A stretch of 64,000 bases of DNA, taken from positions 124,001-188,000 of the forward strand of contig JASBNA010000039.1 in the NCBI GenBank assembly GCA_038087015.1, given 5' to 3'. This DNA is from Cerrena zonata (lineage: Eukaryota > Basidiomycota > Agaricomycetes > Polyporales > Cerrenaceae). The translations under genes and the position numbers were made by a program. The notes under the pieces were generated by a model. The model was not told the origin of the DNA and did not search any database. It saw only the letters and a program-made list of their open reading frames with translations. Position 1 is the first letter of the stretch. Every line of letters starts with the position of its first letter. Positions 10,989-20,042 of the stretch are shown here, piece by piece.

Positions 10989-11432
10989 ACTAGATCTCGG
11001 TCCTTCATATTCTGTAGTCCTCTGAAGCCATACTCTTACGTGTGCTGTTAATACATTGTCTCTCTACCTCACAAGTCGCTACTCAAAATCATACGGACAA
11101 TGTGTGGTGCAAAACGCCTTCTCGTGCGACTTTCTTGCTTCCGCTGATCCCGATGGAGAGAAGAGGGGTTAGTCCATTGGCTGTGTTGGTGATCAGAATG
11201 GACGCATGTGTCTGCTGAATAATGTAAAGGTCGAGAGACAGTTTGGGGTTACTAACTACCGGCTTTATCTGACGCATGAGGATGGGAATGCAGAAAAGCG
11301 GATGAACGGGCGGGCGGGCGGTACTATACGCTTCCGAGACAGAAGTATTCAATATGGAATGTAATTGGAACGGGGTGATGATGTAACCGACGTGAGTGGT
11401 GGGGCGTTTGGGAGGCGGTTAGTTGGTATATG
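10989..11432. other. gene-free spacer
   Basis: About 440 bp between two plus-strand genes. I see no convincing open frame or repeat; the minus-strand frame at 11089-11352 has no coding character. Confidence 0.5.
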
Positions 11433-11439
11433 TATATAA
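11433..11439 (+). promoter_or_regulatory. TATA-like element upstream of the 11471 gene
   Basis: TATATAA ends 32 bp before the ATG at 11471. The spacing is short for a TATA box with a 5' leader, so this is tentative. Confidence 0.3.
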
Positions 11440-11470
11440 CGTCCTGTTTTGCTGGCCTAAATCATCGACC

Positions 11471-12074
11471 ATGTCTTGCCTTGCTCAATCTCCTGCCTGT
11501 GCTAAAGAACCTGACACCGCTCCGAACGTGAGTGCTACATGTCATGTGGCGAGTTTGCGCTCTGACGACTCTGTCTTTTAGAGTGAGGATCTGCGGTGCG
11601 GATGTACCAGGACGTTGCCAGAAACGGTGGGAAATAGAAGTGATCACGATGATGATGGTCCTCCTCCTTTACAGATTTGCGAGACGTTAACAGAACAGAG
11701 GGAAGAGGGTGTACATCTATTCGTAAAGGTCAGAACCCAGGATACTCGTACTTGCTTATGACCTAATCAACTTTTACCAGGATGAACAGTGTGCGTCTCC
11801 TCCGGAGGCGGGCTATCGCAAAAGAACGGAGCTTGCCGACTGGATTGCGAGGGCCAAAAGTGCTGCGTTACTGGATGAGTGCATCCGAGCGCAAGACATC
11901 GTAGTCAAAGATGGAAACGGTTTCCGCACAGTTCAAGCGGGAACACCCGACGCTTGGGAGAGAGTGAGGCTTGATGTTAAGCAGTTTGTGGATAGTGCAC
12001 TGAGGCAGATGGTGGACGGATTGAAAAGGAAAGAAGATAATCATTGTCATAGCCACCATGCCGGAGACGACTGA
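11471..12074 (+). CDS. small unknown protein between the two F-box/nucleotidyltransferase genes (three exons)
   Basis: Exons 11471-11527, 11582-11728 and 11781-12074 join at phase 0 to 165 residues; the introns are 54 and 52 nt with GTGAGT and GTCAGA donors. No single frame longer than about 100 codons covers it, so simple ORF calls miss it. The N-terminus is cysteine-containing (CLAQSPAC, RCGCTRT). The rest is charged and probably helical: TELADWIARAKSAALLDECI, then WERVRLDVKQFVDSALRQMV, ending in a His-rich HCHSHHAGDD tail. No signal peptide or membrane segment. It sits on the opposite strand between the two F-box/nucleotidyltransferase paralogues and is convergent with the right-hand one (182 bp apart). 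Family and function unknown; a partner or regulator of those proteins is one guess from position alone. Confidence 0.55.
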
Positions 12075-12256
12075 CATCGCCATTTTGTGTATCACAACTT
12101 CGAATGGTTGCATCTACATCACGCTTGAGTTTGATCAATATTAATGCTTGTCGGAGAAGTAGTACTATGTGAGGCGATGGATTACAAAGTTGAGTCTGAT
12201 GATGTAATGTTGGACTTGACATGTAGACGTTAAATGCGCACTCATGCACTTAATTA

Positions 12257-13289
12257 TTACTCTTCAATAAGCCGGAGGCCCGCCTGCCAGCCTCCATTAA
12301 CTATCATCGTGAGGGCAACACGAGGTATCGGGATGAAACAGTTTATGTTGCTACACGGTCTCCCTCCGAGTTGCCAGGCGCTGCTAATATTGAAGTTGAG
12401 AGGCTGGGTGTTGGCCATGTCAAGCGGCGGACTTCCGTCAATGATGGGAAACACGAGACAATTGTCGTCGCCGAAGTAACGGTGGCGCCTTGAACAAGCT
12501 ATGGTTGTTGCACAGGATGAGTGCAGGTCAGGTTGTCCACCGACAGTAAAGAACGTAAAGCCACGATTGATGTACTTCTGAAGCGGGACTGGGCGTGATG
12601 AGTGACTTTGTATGGCGCCTCGGTGCGAGTATGTGAGCGTGGGGTACGCGCATACAAAGAAATCAGCTGTAAGGGCATTCATCACCAGGGTCGTCCAGTA
12701 GTGTGTTATAGGATGGTAAGGCGAGATTTCTCTGCTCATCATGACATCAAAGGCGCCCATGTCAGTGGTGATTTTCACCAGACGATCCAAAGTTGCGCCA
12801 ATAGCCTGATACAGTCCAGCCGGTACATTCCGGCTGTCATAGGTAATAACAGCGCCAGGTAGTGCCATGATAAAGCGAAGTGTTGTGTCGAAGTGAGCTG
12901 GAGCCACAATGATGTCGGTGTCACCAGGTGTCCATGTACAGGGCTGGCGATGGAGAAAGTATAGGGCGGTCGATCCGGAGATGATGGTGTTAGTGTGCCG
13001 CATCATGTCTCGAAAGGCGGCGGGCTCGGGGGTGAACCTGGCGAGCAGCGACCTGAATGATGAATTCACCTCGGACAGTGCTATGTCGCGCCATTTCTCA
13101 TCATGACATAGTCCAATCAGTGTAACCATGTCGCAGTATTGCAGCAAGTACCTCTTCAGCTCCGTGGGTAATTTGCTGCAATAGTAGTTTATAGCAGTTG
13201 GACGAGAAAACTGAAGAAAGTGCGTACTGTATCGGATGCCGAGTATCAAAGAACAATATGTCGTGCTTTAGAAAAGGGACGAATCGCAT
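12257..13289 (-). CDS. F-box/nucleotidyltransferase-fold protein B
   Basis: Exon 1 (13289-13228, 62 nt) and exon 2 (13175-12257, 919 nt) join to 326 residues through a 52-nt GTACGC...TTGCAG intron. Both exon lengths match paralogue A to the base. The junction gives HPIHKLPTELKRYLLQYCD, an F-box-like start aligned with HPVHQLPNELKSHIISFCD in A. The nucleotidyltransferase signature falls on the same residue numbers: IISGSTALYFL (Gly88-Ser89), PGDTDIIV (Asp106, Asp108) and AFDVMM (Asp164). The RYFGD motif and the WQLGGRPCSN tail are also shared. Overall divergence is high, so this is an old duplication with all three acidic residues kept, which argues for selection on catalysis. Substrate unknown. 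A start at 13249 is possible only if the intron is not spliced. Confidence 0.75.
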
Positions 13290-14141
13290 ACTAGCGTGGG
13301 ACTATCAATTGGAGGTTAGTGTGTTTGAAAGATGATGTGAGTTGGCGAACGGCGGAGCTTGAATGGAATGGCAACGTTCAGTATTGGGACAAGTGCTCAC
13401 GCAGAGGGAATTCAGCGCGAAGGTGCCTGACGTCAGCGTTTAGAATGCGTAGTCTGTAGTGGAGCCATGCTGTTGGTGACGTAAGCTGCCTAAAGAGGGC
13501 TGTAACTGACGTCAATCGATCGATGGTGATGGTGGTGCTTCGGTAGCGGTGTAGTTGTGAGGCTTACAGAAGTGTCTCGTTTCCGTAGGACTGAAGAGGA
13601 TGTAAATATGCAGCTCGCGAGAGATTGTCGAAAAGGACGTGCACGATGAGCAGGGTAGTGTTGATAACAAAAGGTAGCTAAATAACACGTGACGTGCACA
13701 GCAGAAGGGTTTAGACAAACTGGAAGGGATGATGCAGTAAGACGTTAATTTGACGGCAGAACAACACGGATTGTGTGTAAGGTGTATGTAACCGACCCGA
13801 CAGTAGATGCTGGTGAAGAGCGTCAGTGCTGTACGCAACGGTGCCCCCCCCTTTTTTTGGAGCTGATGGGCGTCTATTAAAGGAAAGGATTTGGTGATCG
13901 ACGACGGGGCAGAGTGAGTGGGAAAACTGATTACGTAACAAACGAAGTGCGCAATAAGCAGTACTTAGGGGTCGGGTATGTGCGCCCGGCGCCGCTTGTC
14001 ACTAGTAGAAGAGAGAGGACACAGCGACTCCACATGAGAGAGGTGATCCACCCGACTATTACACGCGGTTACCGGATTAGGTCATTACCTCGCGGCTACT
14101 TCAATCGCTGAGGCTCAGCGTCACGGTCTTCAACTTCTACC
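13290..14141. other. spacer between divergent genes, no gene seen
   Basis: These 852 bp separate the starts of the F-box/nucleotidyltransferase B gene and an F-box gene. There is a CCCCCCCTTTTTTT run near 13845. The open frames here lack coding character. Both promoters must lie in it. Confidence 0.5.
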
Positions 14142-15952
14142 ATGGGTCAGGTTCATACAGTCCCTACAAACTCTTCAGTGGATATACTTGATCTCCCCAC
14201 AGAGCTAATCTGCTCAGTTTTACGCCTACTTCATTACAAGGATATTCTTCGATGCAAACAGGTAGGGCCATCGATCAGTAGCACAAAATCACCCTCACAA
14301 AAGGACATAGACATGCAAATATTTCATGAACGTGGTGAATAGCGATGAATCGCTACGCTATCTCATCAAGCTAGGTCTGAATGGACTAATAGACTCGCAC
14401 GAGCCACACCACTCTATGACCATAAACGATCGTATTCGTTTGCTAGACAAATACCAGGGTGCATGGAACTCCTCAGCATTTGACATATGTGAAAACCTTT
14501 CTCAGGGTTCAAAGAAAAGGAAATACCTTCCACGCAAGCAAGTTCACCAGTGGAATGCGGCATTATACATATCCGATGATCTAACGTACACTGTGCACGT
14601 TGTTCAGCTACCCTCCAAATTGCGTGGTATCACAGAACGTACTATCATCTCGCACAAGTTGGATTTTTGTGTAAGGGCTTGTGCAATGGATATCTCCCAT
14701 AATGTCCTTGCTCTTGCAGAGTTACTGTATGTTCTTACTTCTATTTTGGTCGAGACGATTATTTAACGTTGATAGGGATGACGAGATTCGCGTTCACCTC
14801 CGCACGTTATATACATGCGAGGTTGATCCCAAGCTGCCCATTTCGGAGTTCACGTGCCCTGTGCTTGCTTCCCCGTGTGAACTGGAGCTTTGTTCTGTTT
14901 ACCTGGTCCTCTGGACTCATGAAGGGCGGGAAGAACACCCAACGGCACTTCGTGTCTGGAACTGGGAGTTGGGAACGCTGATTTTGGTGTGTTCTAAGCA
15001 GTGGGCTCTCGTAAATACAAAATTAACCTGTTATCAGGAGATTCACGACCACAATATATGTTTCTCTTTTCTGACAGATCACCACATCATTTTGAGTGGT
15101 GGAAATATCTTAGGTCTTCATGTTGTTGATCTGCGATCGCTCACCGGCGAAGAACGCAATCTCGCAACCCTCAATTACACCTACTGTCTCCTCTTCCCTA
15201 AGCTCAAAGATGGCCTCTACGAAACAGAACTCATGATTAACTCTAAACCTGAGTACTCACCAATCCCTAACACCAAGCCGATTACCAGCCCAAGCCCTCT
15301 TCAGAGGGTCCCATTTTACACGGATCCTTCGCACAGGATTATAATTGTTACTGTTTACTCACTGAAACATGACGGCCACGAATATAGCCCCAAAATGTTT
15401 GTGATACCATCTGATACATTTCTATCATATCTCGATGAAGCGCAGCATATCCCTTCCAAACGTACTATCAGTTGGGAACAGTGGGGTCCACAAGGGACTA
15501 GATTCTACTCTTCTATGTACACTGACGCTGGCGAGGTCTACTACGGTTATCGCGCCCACTACGGGCTACGACTCGTAGAGTATGGCGATGAAAAAAGCAA
15601 TCCATGCATCGATATACTAGACTTTAACCAGAGGAAGCGGGAACATGGTGCGGCGGCACAGAAGTACGACGGGACGACACTGGTTACTTACCCCAGTGTT
15701 CTTGATACCGGAAGATCTCCATTTGCAGAGGTCGTCACTACTCATTTGCCATATCGACACAGGAAGGTATTCCTGGACACGCCATTTGATAATATGGTCC
15801 GCCCCATAATGTATATGACAGAAGATGCCTTGTTCTTCGAGTTCTCGAATCTTGGTCGTAGATCTGAAGGAGTAAGTTCAACAGCTTTCTTATACTAGTA
15901 GGCTATCTAGACTAATATCAAATCGTAGAAACACTATGCGCTTTATGTATAA
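14142..15952 (+). CDS. F-box protein of the WNWKTG-type family (copy 1)
   Basis: Exons 14142-14261, 14311-14726, 14776-15871 and 15929-15952 join to 551 residues. An F-box (VDILDLPTELICSVLRLL, then KDILRCKQ) sits at residues ~14-40. The rest is a long beta-rich region with LRVWNWELGTLILV, where the tandem copies at 54-58 kb have WNWKTG, plus SPSPLQRVPFYTDPSHRIII and ISWEQWGPQGTRFY. Such proteins are expected to be substrate receptors of SCF ubiquitin ligases, with the C-terminal part possibly a propeller; targets are unknown. I chose the short last exon because copies 2 and 3 also end in a small exon after a GT donor at the same place. A decayed fragment of another copy follows within 160 bp. 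Confidence 0.75.
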
Positions 15953-16109
15953 CTGGAATCGGGCATGTGAGCGTGGTTGTAATGGGGTTTGGTCTATATC
16001 ATCCCTTGTATCATTAGGTTTCTTTGGCCGTCAGTTAATACCATCATAAGGATATGCAGCAGACCGAGGTATCGATATACAAACGCAATGCATGTGATAT
16101 GCTATTACA

Positions 16110-16319
16110 ATGTTATACGAGTCGTCTTGGACTCGTCTTCAAGTTGGGTCCAAGGATGAGCTCGCAGAGGCTGTGACAACTTCTTTACCTTATCGATGTA
16201 GCAATAGGTTGTTGCCATCAATGAATCTTACGAGCTCCTTGAATATATGTGTCACAGAGGACGCAGTATCCTTCGTACCACCATCACCGAAATACCAGAA
16301 ATGGTACCGTACGCAGTAA
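16110..16319 (+). pseudogene. 3' fragment of an F-box gene copy
   Basis: Residues ELAEAVTTSLPYRC...ICVTEDAVSFV here line up with FAEVVTTHLPYRH...MYMTEDALFFEF near the end of the F-box gene just upstream (15730-15845). No F-box, no upstream part and no matching last exon are present. This is what remains of a tandem duplicate whose body was lost. The MITE starts 33 bp downstream of its stop. Confidence 0.65.
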
Positions 16320-16351
16320 GCACCTCAGCCCTATTCGAATCATTCAGGTTA

Positions 16352-16494
16352 CACGGCGCGCAGGACGCTGTCTGACCGGGGGACAGACGGAGTACCGATT
16401 TGATCAAAGAGTGGGGATTTTCATCCTGCTCTGTCGGTCTGTCAGAAATAATAATAAATTTACAATATGTTACATAACCAGACTTCAAGTCTGT
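16352..16494 (+). repeat. left terminal inverted repeat of the MITE
   Basis: 143 bp, matched base for base except three positions by the reverse complement of 16713-16855. It contains a small subterminal hairpin around GTCTGACCGGGGGACAGAC. Confidence 0.9.
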
Positions 16495-16712
16495 ATATTG
16501 ATAAGATTTGATACCATATTTTCAATTAGTAACCCAATTTTCCTATTGTACAGACTCAAAGAGGGATACTGAATCGGTTCCCAAGACAGATTACACAATT
16601 GAATGGGAAAAAACAATCTGTCCGCTGCAAAGATTTGGAATTTGCAAAGAACTTTATCCTGCGGAAAGATTGTAATATTAATTCTGTCTATGTAATCAAA
16701 CATGAATCGTTG

Positions 16713-16855
16713 ACAGACTTGAAGTCTGGTTATGTAACATATTGTAAATTTATTATTATTTCTGGCAGACCGACAGAGCAGGATGAAAATCCCCACTCTT
16801 TGATCAAATCGGTACTCCGTCTGTCCCTCGGTCAGACAGCGTCCTGCGTGCCGTG
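16713..16855 (-). repeat. right terminal inverted repeat of the MITE
   Basis: Reverse complement of the left arm with three substitutions; ends ...GTGCCGTG immediately before the second TTA. Confidence 0.9.
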
Positions 16856-17107
16856 TTATTGACCCTTAACTAAGAAACGCTTTGGTTATTTTATATAACT
16901 GGCCATCACGTAAATGTATTGTCAAGGCGCAGAATGGATTTTTTCTAGCATGTGGGTGTTCGATTTAACAGCGTTTCGCACCTAGTCGGATGGAGCATAT
17001 TGTGCTTATACATCTAAATGTATCTCAAAGCTGATGTGATACATGGGTAGCTAAAGTTACAATTTTTTGTTGTCGTACTTCGTTAGAGTAAAAAATACCG
17101 TGTAATA

Positions 17108-17589
17108 TCACTCGTGAACCTGCTCAGCGTCCTGCTCCTGGGTCGTGTTGAAAGATTCCAAACTGGAATTCATGATCGCGAATGTGAGTTCCTAATCTTT
17201 ACGATAAATCAAGATACATACCGCTGTCCTGCACAAGCAACCCAGGCAGAACGAATTTTAGTAGCTCCTTGAATCCAACAGGCAGGGCCAAATCCTTGCC
17301 CAACCTGGGAGGCGGAAGTACACTTGTCCTGGTTGTGTACAGTGACACGGAAGTCTGATGGGATGTCTGAGAATCGGACCGCGCCCCAATCTGTTCGAAC
17401 AGACAGAATGGCTAGGAATTCGCTACAAGAAAGAGGTTTACCGCCAGGGGGGTCGGAGCAGAAGTTACAGTCACCTCTGTAGGTCTCCGAGGCCGAATCG
17501 CAAGCCTTGTTGGTAAAGAACTCGACTTGAGCACCGTTGACCATAGCCGTGATCAACACACAGAAGGATGTTACACTTATGAACCTCAC
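17108..17589 (-). CDS. small secreted cysteine-containing protein
   Basis: Exons 17589-17222 and 17162-17108 join through a 59-nt GTATGT...TTCCAG intron to 140 residues. The N-terminus, MRFISVTSFCVLITAMVNGA, is a clear signal peptide with cleavage likely after NGA. The mature part has seven cysteines, an odd number, and a motif pattern (DFRVTVHNQDKC, GPACW, KIRSAWVAC) like the small secreted proteins common in mushroom genomes. The short second exon adds an acidic tail (TTQEQDAEQVHE). Secretion to the cell surface or medium is likely; the activity is unknown, and an effector-like or cell-wall role is only a possibility. Two shorter introns (26-30 nt) would also keep a frame but are unlikely. 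Confidence 0.65.
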
Positions 17590-18234
17590 TAGAAGTCGAC
17601 AATGAGGGTCTCAATAAATGTCTCTAGGTATAGTATAAGAGAGAACCTACTATTATTTGTATCTTGAGAGGGAGAAGACTGGTATGCACGACCTCTTTCG
17701 TTGCCATTTTATCACTACTCTACTTACCACAGGCATTTAAAGACTGGACCATGCATTGTAGCTTATATCTTCTATCTATAGCAGGAGACAAAGAAACATG
17801 TTGACCCTGCGCGAAAGATCAGCTCAACCCGCGCTGTCGTGCATGAACGTGCAGGTGAGAATTCTTAAAACCCTATTCCAACGTCTAGGCGACTATTGGA
17901 ACAGCTTCGTATCTCCCTAATGACCCAATGAGCGAGACATATGTCAAAGAAGAACCAGGAAGCTAGAATGTTCACAAGCCACGGAGGTTCAGGAGGTCAG
18001 GATCTCGGCAGAACTCATCTTGTGTCATTAAGCTACAAACCTAAGTTTCGTCGTTCATTTACTAGATCTAAAATAAGAGTACCAGGTGACAAAACACAGG
18101 TCGTTTAGAAGTGTCCTTGCGACGCAACCTTACGCATGAGGATCGCGACGACCGTTCCTGAGCTTAGAGTCAACAAGGGAGAGTGGCGGGCCACTTGAGA
18201 AGCGTACACCAGAGCCCTGTAAGTGGCCGGACGG
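17590..18234. other. gene-free spacer
   Basis: 645 bp between the secreted-protein start and the end of the tafazzin gene. I see no coding frame or repeat. Confidence 0.5.
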
Positions 18235-19488
18235 TTATGTCCACCTAGTCCGCTCGTGTACTTCTCTCCCCAATGCTTGGACATAACCCTGCATTACAGC
18301 TGTTAACGCGCTCCTGGTCCTGTCTGTCTCCTCACGCATCAACAGCGAAACGTCCCTATTTTCGTGAACGGCATCTGCCAACCAACCCTCTTCAGATTTG
18401 TGAACGAGACTGTCCGGTGTGCGATCTTTGGTTTCCACACATTGTCCACTGAATTCGGATTTGTTGTCAATTATTGTCCGTTTGACTTCGTCGTCATCTA
18501 TTGGCTTTCCAACGGTGACGCTGAGGTGTGCACCTGAACGAGGGAAGAACTTGGACAGTCCTTGTCGATTTTCGGGCATAATTTTGTCGAAACCTGGGTA
18601 TGTCTATCATTAGGTTCTGAAACGAGCATAAATTGACAATACAACTCGCCGGTAAGCCACATGGGAATGATTATCGGGGGTTTGACGGCTTCCATGACTA
18701 TCCTACCGCTATAATAAAATGTCAGAAAAGGAGAGAGATATGTTCTAGCAGAACCAAGATAACGTACACGCCCCATTTAAACCGTAGTAAATCATGTGGT
18801 AGAATATCGTCCCTCTTTTCGTCAACTTTCGGCTGGTTTACTTTGCCTTCACCGAATAGATGTATCTGGTCATGATTAGTAAAAATAGTGACTTTCTAGC
18901 AGTACGTACTTACCCATGCACCTTCGTTCAATTTATCAACGGCGGTATCGACTGCTGGCTGGAAGATACCACCGCCCCGAAAGGTTTCTATAACTTGTCC
19001 TTTACGAAAAAATACTGATAGGAGACTATCTAGCAGTTAAATCTACTGTAAGCAATTACTGAGAAACGCGTTATGATGAAGCAAACTCACGGATTTGTGA
19101 ACATGATATCGGATGCACCGAGAACCCAACGTGTTGTTCTAGTGTTAAAGAAGTAACGTGTTGGGAGGATACCCCATGTTACTGGATCATCTAAACTATC
19201 CATACTGGCGTCATGTCATACTGTAATTTCTTATAAAGCAAATGCGTACGTCGAAATGTGATTGGAAACTACAGCCAGCTCATAGGGTGAATAAGCGAAG
19301 TAGGATAGAATATTTCCAGACTCACTAGTTATGATACCGCGTCCTGAGTTTCTCTCATCACTATTCAGGGCCTCGACTAGGTTTTCCAGACCATTTACTG
19401 TCACAGACGAACAGTAGCCAATGTTTAAGAACGTCTTGCAGGTAATACCGATAGTCCCGACCGTCAGCTTCGACAACAGGCTTGACAT
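18235..19488 (-). CDS. TAZ1: tafazzin, cardiolipin transacylase (seven exons)
   Basis: Exons 19488-19326, 19268-19250, 19204-19091, 19025-18914, 18865-18768, 18708-18650 and 18593-18235 join in phase to 307 residues. Tafazzin landmarks are all present: the HX4D acyltransferase box in SNHISTMD, LDDPVTWGILPTRYF, FRKGQVIETFRGGGIFQPAV, HLFGEGKVNQP, PPIIIPMWLTGFDKIMPENR and PRSGAHLSVTVG. The enzyme moves acyl chains between phospholipids to remodel cardiolipin on mitochondrial membranes. The N-terminal TVGTIGITCKTFL stretch is the expected membrane anchor. Exon 2 is only 19 nt and carries the catalytic histidine. The last intron appears to start with GC (GCGAGT) and end ACCCAG. Identification is sure; the first exon start is the likeliest but not proven. 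Confidence 0.93.
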
Positions 19489-20042
19489 CGTGTTTTGAAT
19501 GTGGAATGTACTCGAATCGAGACAGCACTCGAGAGGAATACAACAATCTAGGAGTAAGGTAAAACGGTTATGCGGCTGTTCAAAATACTGAAGTTCAGGA
19601 GCCGAAACTTGGAACAATCAAACTTAGCGCTCTCAAGTTCTCTCGGCAAATGCCGACTAGCAGCTTGTATGATTCTGCATGCAGCTTAGCTGGCACTGTC
19701 TACCACGCTCGAGTAACCTAACAGAGAATCACTTCCTTCATTATCTCAGTTTGAGATAGTACTTCCTTCACTGTCAAAAGACCTTGTTTACTCTGTAAAG
19801 TCATCGATCAAGAACCGTGTTTCCGACACGCGGCATGTAATGAATCTTCCTCCTGGGAAGCGGCATTACTGCCATAATTGAACACGATACAGCCTACTTA
19901 TACGGAAACCAGGTACAGCACCCCTTATCCATCCCATACTTCACTCTCATTGTTCGGGCATAACATTGTAAGAGACTATCTTGATCAATGTCCATGCATT
20001 GGTGAATCCTCATGCCCTTTCCATAAGTTAGAAGACTCATCC
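19489..20042. other. divergent spacer between tafazzin and the kinase gene
   Basis: 554 bp holding both promoters. The frame of the kinase exon stays open upstream to 19878, so extra N-terminal sequence or an upstream exon of the kinase may lie here. A near-repeat CACTTCCTTCA / TACTTCCTTCA occurs at about 19730-19770. Confidence 0.45.

Larger units (their letters stand above)
16352..16855. mobile_element. 504-bp MITE, PIF/Harbinger-like
   Basis: A non-coding element with 143-bp terminal inverted repeats (left 16352-16494, right 16713-16855) around a 218-bp AT-rich centre. The flanks carry a 3-bp direct repeat TTA (16349-16351 and 16856-16858), which fits the TWA target preference of PIF/Harbinger transposons. 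The ends begin CACGGCGCGCAGG on the left and CACGGCACGCAGG on the right. I count three mismatches over 143 bp between the arms, so insertion looks recent. There is no transposase; the open frames inside it are palindrome by-products. A full-length partner elsewhere in the genome would have to supply the transposase. Confidence 0.85.

Noticed and set aside
16249..16862. Open frames of 78-107 codons on both strands as genes
   Set aside because: They lie inside the MITE inverted repeats and mirror each other; palindromic DNA produces such frames by chance.
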